Positions 1-3,964 of a stretch of 5,462 nt of DNA are shown piece by piece. How positions within the stretch are numbered: position 1 is the stretch's first letter; each line of letters begins with the position of its first letter. The position numbers were made by a program, and so were the translations under genes. The stretch comes from CAZCWX01 sp964502465 (lineage in GTDB: Bacteria > Desulfobacterota > Binatia > Bin18), in the NCBI GenBank assembly GCA_964502465.1, contig CAZCWX010000294.1, positions 1 through 5,462 on the forward strand, read 5' to 3'. Below the pieces are notes generated by a model that saw only the letters and a program-made list of their open reading frames with translations, was not told the origin of the DNA and ran no database searches.

Positions 1-66
1 CTCTCGGAGACCCTCGGCCTCGTCTCGATTCGCGCCCTGTGGATCGCACTTCACTATCCGTCCTGA
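1..66 (+). CDS. Group II intron reverse transcriptase/maturase, C-terminal tail (partial)
   Basis: Frame 1 is open from the window edge to a TGA at 64-66, giving 21 residues that include LGLVSIRALWIALHYP. Many intron-encoded proteins end with a stretch of the form GLVS-(I/L)-x-x-LW-(I/V), so this reads as the extreme C-terminus of the maturase/endonuclease end of such a protein. The stop codon directly abuts the first paired base of domain V at 67. None of the reverse transcriptase motifs (YADD and others) are in the window, so the identification rests on this short tail and on its position immediately before domain V. It could be a chance open frame, but the location makes that less likely. 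Confidence 0.55.
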   Translation, partial: LSETLGLVSIRALWIALHYPS

Positions 67-98
67 ACCGCCTAGTGCGGACCCGCATGCTAGGTGGT
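67..98 (+). ncRNA. Group II intron domain V (catalytic hairpin)
   Basis: This is the catalytic core hairpin of the ribozyme. Nine pairs form the lower stem (67-75 with 90-98), including one G-U wobble (70 with 95). A 2-nt bulge follows on the 3' side (T88 G89), then a four-pair upper stem (76-79 with 84-87) and a GACC tetraloop (80-83). The bulge placement and the C-G-C triad at 69-71 with its central G-U wobble match the metal-binding triad and bulge of domain V in introns that carry CGC, where others have AGC. The loop is not a GNRA loop, which departs from the textbook form. Confidence 0.82.
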
Positions 99-101
99 GT
101 G

Positions 102-137
102 GGGGCTGGGGAGGGCAACCTCCCTGGCTACCCGATT
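102..137 (+). ncRNA. Group II intron domain VI (branch-point hairpin) and 3' splice site
   Basis: A ten-pair stem (105-114 with 119-128, two of them G-U) is capped by a GCAA tetraloop (115-118). Three G-C pairs (102-104 with 131-133) continue the stem below T129 and A130, which remain unpaired. A130 lies about seven bases before the 3' end of the intron, where the bulged branch-point adenosine of domain VI is expected. The element then ends in CCCGAT(T). Together with domain V this is strong structural evidence, and it also gives the intron orientation (+). Confidence 0.78.
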
Positions 138-189
138 CGGCGATGAGCAGGCGGTCACTGCATTGCCACACACCGCAGACCACTACGTT

Positions 190-996
190 TCAGCGTTTGG
201 TGACCACCACCTCAAGGTAATCGCTCGGGACGACCATGGTTTGATCACCTGACCGGTTAAAGCGGTTGACCACCGCAATGAGATCACGGGCCATCTGCTC
301 CTGCCTGTGCACATCGAGACTCTCGAACGCTTTCAGTACTGGCCCCATTGTGGTCCGAAAGACTTCAAGCCAATGCTCCGGCGAGCGATAGCGAAACACA
401 AAGCTCCGCCGCGTCACTTGCAACGACGCCATCGCCTCACCAAACAGTTCCCGTACGCGTGCCTCTGTCCCCCACAGCACCATCGGCTTGAGGCCAGGAG
501 GGGGAGGGACATACCGGACCATCGCGTCGGCAAAATACACACCGACGAAGCTATCCGGCGTCCAGTTGAGCATCCCAATCTTGCCGCCCGGGCGACAGAC
601 GCGGAGCAGTTCACGGGCCGTCTGTTCTTGATCGGGCGCAAACATGGCGCCGAATGCCGACAGCACCACATCGAAAGACGCATCGGGGAAAGGCAGAGCT
701 TCCGCATCCCCCTCTTGGAAGGTGACCTGCAGGCCCTCCGCTGCCGCCCGCTCCCTCCCGCGCTGGAGCAAAGCGGGGACGTAATCAACACCGGTGACGT
801 CGCACCAACAACGGGCAGCAGCCAGCGCCGTGCTGCCAGTGCCGGTGGCCACGTCGAGCACTTTTTGGCCCGCGTGGAGGTCGACAGCTTCGCAGAGCAG
901 TTCCCCAGCAAGCACCGTCGTTGCCCCGACGACCGCATAGTCGCCTGCTGCCCATTGCTGTTGCTGACGCTGTTTGATCGCGGTCAGATCTGCCAT
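190..996 (-). CDS. Class I SAM-dependent methyltransferase
   Basis: A 268-residue enzyme that transfers a methyl group from S-adenosylmethionine; the acceptor is unknown. Motif I is VLDVATGTG (46-54), the glycine-rich SAM loop. The acidic residue ending strand 2 is D71 in VTGVDY. The adenine-side motif is GDAEALPF (96-103), followed by FDVVLSAFGAMF (108-119) as motif IV. RVCRPGGKIGMLNW (132-145) is the post-core strand and turn. This pattern fits the UbiE/Methyltransf_11 or _25 type; the N-terminal KQRQQQQWAAGDYAVVG stretch resembles a subgroup common in soil bacteria. The start at 996 is chosen because AAGGGAG (1003-1009) lies six bases upstream. An in-frame ATG at 1002 touches that site, and a start at 1089 would add 31 residues with no family character. 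The length is normal and no residue looks damaged. It is probably cytoplasmic. No partner gene shows its substrate. Confidence 0.9.
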   Translation of the reverse strand: MADLTAIKQRQQQQWAAGDYAVVGATTVLAGELLCEAVDLHAGQKVLDVATGTGSTALAAARCWCDVTGVDYVPALLQRGRERAAAEGLQVTFQEGDAEALPFPDASFDVVLSAFGAMFAPDQEQTARELLRVCRPGGKIGMLNWTPDSFVGVYFADAMVRYVPPPPGLKPMVLWGTEARVRELFGEAMASLQVTRRSFVFRYRSPEHWLEVFRTTMGPVLKAFESLDVHRQEQMARDLIAVVNRFNRSGDQTMVVPSDYLEVVVTKR

Positions 997-1108
997 AAGC
1001 ATCTCCCTTCCTTCATGGCCTGTGTATGATGCAAACCGTGACGCCGAACATGAATTAGACGACTGTGCGGTTTCTATTAGTGCCAGCATGTGCCCACCGC
1101 TGGAAACA

Positions 1109-1151
1109 GGTTCCTACATCTACCAACCCCTCGGTTGCTACATCTGCCAAC
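1109..1151. repeat. Two 19-bp direct repeats, 24-bp period
   Basis: GGTTCCTACATCTACCAAC (1109-1127) and GGTTGCTACATCTGCCAAC (1133-1151) agree at 17 of 19 positions and are five bases apart. A shorter relative, GGTTCTACA, follows at 1164-1172. They lie upstream of the methyltransferase (start 996). They could be binding sites for a regulator or the subterminal repeats of a lost insertion sequence; nothing in the sequence decides between these. Confidence 0.65.
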
Positions 1152-1171
1152 TTGTTTGCCGCAGGTTCTAC

Positions 1172-1217
1172 AAACCTTATAAACATGTGATGCCCTCTCT
1201 ATAAACCTTATAAACCT
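1172..1217. repeat. AT-rich direct repeats AAACCTTATAAAC, with tandem TATAAACCT
   Basis: AAACCTTATAAAC occurs exactly at 1172-1184 and 1203-1215, a 31-bp period, close to three turns of the helix. The second copy lies inside a perfect tandem of TATAAACCT (1200-1208 and 1209-1217). The block is much richer in A and T than its neighbours and directly follows the 19-bp repeats. An iteron-like protein-binding array or an insertion-sequence end are both possible. Confidence 0.6.
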
Positions 1218-1259
1218 TTGTTGTCAATGATTCGTTCCGCTCAGGGTGCATAACAAAAT

Positions 1260-1362
1260 CCTGGATTCCCGCTTTCGCGGGAATGATGTCATGCCCGCCC
1301 TTCAACGGAGTTTATCCTGAGCTTGCCGAAGGACTCAGGACAGGCTCCAGCGGGCACCCAGG
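1260..1362. mobile_element. 103-bp MITE/REP-like palindromic element with 5-bp target duplication
   Basis: The ends are CCTGGATTCCCGC (1260-1272) and GCGGGCACCCAGG (1350-1362), inverted repeats matching at 11 of 13 positions. The element is flanked on both sides by AAAAT (1255-1259 and 1363-1367), as expected of a target-site duplication. Inside are a perfect 8-bp hairpin ATTCCCGC/GCGGGAAT with a 4-base loop (1265-1284), an imperfect palindrome (1277-1298), and a second hairpin TCCTGAG/CTCAGGA (1315-1321 with 1334-1340). Hairpins of the form GGATTCCCGC-loop-GCGGGAATGA, and the CCTGAGCTTG-CCGAAGGA segment, are widespread short repeats in environmental bacterial genomes (from memory). It encodes nothing and would need a transposase supplied in trans. 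It lies between two minus-strand genes, so it may also shape the 3' end of the hydrolase transcript. Confidence 0.72.
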
Positions 1363-1418
1363 AAAATTCACCCCTCGGAATTACGCGCAAGCTTCATCTT
1401 AGATGATGAACTTACCAT

Positions 1419-3500
1419 TCACTGGGGCAGGCCCAGCGCACGGTTCCTGGCCGCCTCGATATATGCGCTGGCGTCTTCGGGCAGCAGCAAGCGCTCGGCA
1501 ACTAGCTGCTTTACCGCAGCCTCGACCGCGTGCACGTAACGGCTGTGCGTCACGTAGCGCTCTTCTAGCGACGGCCGCAGGTCACCCGTCGCTAGCCGCT
1601 GCGCCTTGGTGGTGGCAAACGGCATGAACGCGCCCATCGCCGTGCATTCGTCCTTGGGCGCGCTCGCCAGCAGGTTCCAGCCGGTGTAGGTGCCCAATGG
1701 CACCACAAGGTCCGGGAGCTGAATACCCGCCAGGTCGATCCCGTCCGCTGTCACCTTTGGCACTAATGTCGGATATGCGCGGCCGGTAGCTGCTGGTGGC
1801 AGGGTGCTGATGATGCCGCGGTCGAACTCGGGACCGTAATCGTACAGTTCGCGGGTGCTCACGACACCCGTGTAGGTGACGCCTGGAATCTCGGGGAACC
1901 CGACGCCCGATTGCGGCAGTGGCCGCACCAGCGTGCCATCGCTCACGCGCGGTACCCGGCTGGACGGCGGTTCCTTGCCCAACACAACCCATTCCGTCAA
2001 CGCCGCCAACAGGGCGCGCAACGCCGGACCCGGACTGATCGGGTTCTGCAACTGCTGGCAGAGGCCGCGTCCGGACGCCACGCCGTGGGCAATGCTCGAC
2101 AGCAGATAAAACCGTACAGTGGGTGGGTCGGGCAAGTCCTGAGTGCCGTCGGGCGTGGTGATCGCCAAAGAAGCGCTCTTGAACCAGTAGCTGTTGGCAT
2201 CGTTGACTTCCATGATCTTGGGGCAAGTTTCCGAGGCTGTGCAGCGTGCCAGCACGCTGTCGGTTTTTCCCGTTAGCGGGTCGGTCAGGCTGGTGTACGC
2301 GAAAGGGAAAATCTGCTCGGGATAGACATGGCTCCACCGCTGGAAGGCGGTCCGGTTGGGCTGGGCAAAGCGGTAATTAAAGAAGCCCCCGCCAGCGCCA
2401 TTGATATAGAGCAGCAGGCCGTCAAACACTTGACGTCCGCGCTCGTCCTGGTTGAAGCCGAGATAGACAAACGGCCGGTGGAACCGCCCTGACTGTGAGT
2501 ACCCGGTGGCGATCGCCCACTGCAGCGTACCTGCTAGTGGATTGGGGGTGCCCTGCTCGTCGGCCTCAGCATGGCGCAGAAACGCTACGACATCGCGCAC
2601 CGCGGCAAAGCCGATGCCGGTGACTTGCGGGTCGGTGGCGGGATACACTAATTGATAGATCATGCCGCGCGCGAAGGGCTTCTTGCCCGCTGGGAGCAGG
2701 CCGATGGTGGAGGCGTTGAGGTAGTGCCACTCCTGGGCAGGGATAACGGTGGGCTGCTCACTGCGGTACTGACGCACGGTCAGCGTCGCCTTGGAGGTAT
2801 CGAGGGTCACCGCCGGGTAGGTCAGTGGCCAGGTCAACACCTCGGTGCCAGGCGTGACGTTTTGGGCGTTCTCGAGCATGATCTCTTCCAGCGCCGGACC
2901 CACGATCGGCTGGCCGTCCGCCGAGGCGATTGGCACGGTCATGGTCAGACGACCGTTGCCGGCCGGTGCGGTCGCGTCCCAGCCGGTCCAGACGATGGTA
3001 TAGCCTTGCCGCATCAGGTACCCAGTACCAGCGTCCTCTGCGGTACTGGGGTCATTGAGCGGTGGGAACTCGGGCGGTGCCCGGAACGGAAAATTCAGCG
3101 GCAGATACGTCATCTTGTTGCCCCGATTGGTCACGTCACAGAGCAGCACCTTGTTGCCGCGTGCCGCGTCCACCGGTTTCAAGATGTAGAAGTCGGTCGC
3201 ATACTCCACCTTGCCGCGGGCGTTGCGCGGCGCCAGTGCGATGTCGGTAATAACCGCGTTGAGCTGGCTCTCAGGATCCAGCTCGCCAAAGGCGCGCCCC
3301 ACCAGTTTCTCATACGGCCCGACCGCGCCGAACGACACGCCACCGAAGGCAGGAGACTGGACGCTCTCAATAATGATTTTTGTGATCATGGCTTCAACCC
3401 GCTTTCCCGACACTGGAGGGACTACGAAGGCGACGAGCACGCCAACCGTCAGGAGAAAACGGCGTCGCCGACGCTTTGCCCGATTCCCCCTGTCGCTCAT
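1419..3500 (-). CDS. Alpha/beta hydrolase domain protein, probably exported (PF20091 type)
   Basis: A 693-residue protein of an uncharacterised hydrolase family. The N-terminus has a basic run (KRRRRR, 9-14) followed by a hydrophobic stretch (FLLTVGVLVAFVVPPVSG, 15-32), a Sec or possibly Tat signal peptide; RRRFLL resembles a Tat motif. The fold's nucleophile elbow is GYSQSGR (333-339) with Ser335 the likely nucleophile. His472 in SSIAHG is a candidate catalytic histidine. The family's C-terminal block is clear: PLGTYTGWNL (601-610), FMPFATTKAQR (625-635) and RPSLEERY (642-649). The protein is full length for the family, which usually has a leader peptide. The start at 3500 is preferred because it includes the leader, although no good ribosome binding site precedes it. 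An internal ATG at 3389 would drop the leader. The likely role is hydrolysis of an ester or related bond in the periplasm; the substrate is unknown. The stub of a VOC-like gene lies 60 bases upstream in the same direction. Confidence 0.87.
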   Translation of the reverse strand: MSDRGNRAKRRRRRFLLTVGVLVAFVVPPVSGKRVEAMITKIIIESVQSPAFGGVSFGAVGPYEKLVGRAFGELDPESQLNAVITDIALAPRNARGKVEYATDFYILKPVDAARGNKVLLCDVTNRGNKMTYLPLNFPFRAPPEFPPLNDPSTAEDAGTGYLMRQGYTIVWTGWDATAPAGNGRLTMTVPIASADGQPIVGPALEEIMLENAQNVTPGTEVLTWPLTYPAVTLDTSKATLTVRQYRSEQPTVIPAQEWHYLNASTIGLLPAGKKPFARGMIYQLVYPATDPQVTGIGFAAVRDVVAFLRHAEADEQGTPNPLAGTLQWAIATGYSQSGRFHRPFVYLGFNQDERGRQVFDGLLLYINGAGGGFFNYRFAQPNRTAFQRWSHVYPEQIFPFAYTSLTDPLTGKTDSVLARCTASETCPKIMEVNDANSYWFKSASLAITTPDGTQDLPDPPTVRFYLLSSIAHGVASGRGLCQQLQNPISPGPALRALLAALTEWVVLGKEPPSSRVPRVSDGTLVRPLPQSGVGFPEIPGVTYTGVVSTRELYDYGPEFDRGIISTLPPAATGRAYPTLVPKVTADGIDLAGIQLPDLVVPLGTYTGWNLLASAPKDECTAMGAFMPFATTKAQRLATGDLRPSLEERYVTHSRYVHAVEAAVKQLVAERLLLPEDASAYIEAARNRALGLPQ

Positions 3501-3560
3501 GGTTCTGTGCCGCCCGTAGCCACAGGCGCGCTTTGCGAAAATTCGCCCGCTCTCATTTGG

Positions 3561-3614
3561 TTACTCATCCAGATCGCCCGTCGCAATCGCTGCCTGATGA
3601 ATTCCTTGCATCAT
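3561..3614 (-). pseudogene. 5' stub of a VOC/glyoxalase-family gene
   Basis: A 17-codon frame reads MMQGIHQAAIATGDLDE and then TAA. It closely resembles the start of vicinal-oxygen-chelate (glyoxalase/dioxygenase) proteins, whose first strand typically reads GIHH-(A/V)-AIAT-x-DLD and carries a metal-binding histidine. It has an excellent ribosome binding site, GGGAGGG (3618-3624), six bases before the second ATG. The rest of the roughly 130-residue domain is absent, and no further VOC motif was seen between the stop and the hydrolase start at 3500. The frame after the stop stays open into the hydrolase, which is in the same frame. I read it as a gene truncated by deletion, though a translated leader peptide for the hydrolase is an alternative. 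The recognition rests on only 17 residues. Confidence 0.5.
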
Positions 3615-3692
3615 ATTCCCTCCCGGTTTTCCACGTTCACCGTAGCAAAAAAGCCCTCATTTGCCAAAAACCGCGCATGAGACAGGAGAGAG

Positions 3693-3797
3693 ATGCCTGT
3701 TCCGCCTCGTCGGTGGCTTGACAGCAGGAAGACGAATAGTATACGAGAAATTGAGCAAGCGCTCAATCACCACTATTGCAGAGCGCTTCGCAGTTGA
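3693..3797 (+). CDS. Small ORF, 34 residues, function unknown (doubtful)
   Basis: ATG at 3693 follows AGGAG (3684-3688) with a four-base gap, a respectable ribosome binding site, and the frame runs to TGA at 3795. The product begins MPVPPRRWLDSRKT and is basic and without a membrane segment. It matches no family I recognise. Its basic, DSRKT-containing start is loosely like the N-terminus of TetR-type regulators, but no helix-turn-helix follows in frame. It runs across the palindrome at 3750-3767. It may be the broken start of a divergently transcribed regulator or simply chance. Confidence 0.22.
   Translation: MPVPPRRWLDSRKTNSIREIEQALNHHYCRALRS
3738..3766 (-). promoter_or_regulatory. Sigma-70-type promoter, minus strand
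   Basis: Read on the minus strand, TTGAGC (3761-3766) and TATACT (3738-3743) are separated by exactly 17 bases. These match the -35 (4 of 6) and -10 (5 of 6) consensus. Transcription would start near 3731 and run leftward through the VOC-like stub (start 3614) and the hydrolase (start 3500). The -35 box lies inside the palindrome at 3750-3767, so a protein bound there would block it. Confidence 0.5.
3750..3767. promoter_or_regulatory. Palindromic operator candidate (TetR-like)
   Basis: ATTGAGC-AAGC-GCTCAAT is a perfect inverted repeat with 7-bp arms and a 4-bp centre. Its size and style match operators of TetR-family repressors. It overlaps the minus-strand -35 box. On the + strand the left arm also gives TTGAGC (3751-3756), 17 bases before TATTGC (3774-3779), a much weaker -10. 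It is therefore placed to control divergent transcription, but no intact regulator gene is in the window. Confidence 0.45.
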
Positions 3798-3823
3798 CAC
3801 GAGCATCCGATAGGGGGGAAACC

Positions 3824-3946
3824 ATGGCCGCGTGGTCCACATCACATGGAAGTGTGGTCATGGGGGTTGGTAGAGCGAGTCGCGCCGCGAACTATATCAC
3901 CGGACAGGTGCTGTACGTCGATGGCGGGTTGATCCTGGGGTTGTGA
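3824..3946 (+). pseudogene. 3' remnant of a short-chain dehydrogenase/reductase (SDR)
   Basis: The end of this 40-codon frame, NYITGQVLYVDGGLILGL then TGA (3890-3946), is the standard C-terminus of classical SDR oxidoreductases (YITGQ-x-L-x-VDGG). The Rossmann TGxxxGxG motif, catalytic Tyr-x-x-x-Lys and the rest of the usual roughly 250 residues are missing. The SDR-like part starts at about 3878-3890. Before it, the frame from ATG 3824 (preceded by AGGGGGGAAACC, a passable ribosome binding site) does not look like an SDR. The TGA is 18 bases before the HpaB-family start, so the intact SDR was probably the first gene of an operon with the oxygenase. It is most likely a deletion remnant; a 40-residue peptide could still be translated but would not be an enzyme. 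Confidence 0.7.
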
Positions 3947-3964
3947 GAAAGGAGAGCCGCAATT

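Larger units (their letters stand above)
1..137 (+). mobile_element. Group II intron, 3' end (5' part outside window)
   Basis: The left edge holds the last part of a group II intron, a self-splicing, retrotransposing ribozyme. The order is the family's usual one: end of the intron-encoded reverse transcriptase/maturase, then domain V, domain VI and the 3' splice site. Domain V (67-98) and domain VI (about 102-136) both fold on paper as expected, including the 2-nt bulge of domain V and an unpaired A seven bases before the end of domain VI. The 3' boundary is placed at 136 or 137 (CCCGAT/T) because group II introns end in A-pyrimidine. The intron lies on the strand opposite to the methyltransferase and ends about 53 bases past that gene's stop codon, so it sits in an intergenic site and does not interrupt a gene here. 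Whether it is active cannot be judged, since domains I-IV and most of the protein are outside the window. Confidence 0.82.

Noticed and set aside
307..1029. Long + strand open frame opposite the methyltransferase
   Set aside because: It lies antisense to a gene with clear SAM-binding motifs, is rich in Arg and His as antisense frames of GC-rich genes are, and matches no family.
1109..1217. CRISPR array
   Set aside because: There are only two copies of each repeat, the gaps are 5 and 18 bases, and the repeats are imperfect, with no cas genes. This is not a repeat-spacer pattern.
1394..1411. Terminator after the hydrolase (TCATC-TTA-GATGA)
   Set aside because: The stem is only five weak pairs and there is no U-run on the minus strand.
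2652..3680. 342-codon + strand frame opposite the hydrolase
   Set aside because: It is fully antisense to the conserved hydrolase and shows low-complexity Arg/Gly/His composition and no recognisable domain.
3794..3799. Perfect TTGACA as a + strand -35 box
   Set aside because: No -10-like sequence lies 16-18 bases downstream, where the sequence is a run of G and A.
3767..3813. Helix-turn-helix-like peptide ITTIAERFAVDTSIR in a + strand frame
   Set aside because: It resembles TetR or transposase helix-turn-helix segments, but it ends at a stop after about 15 residues, has no start codon and is out of frame with the ORF at 3693. It could be a decayed regulator but cannot be supported.
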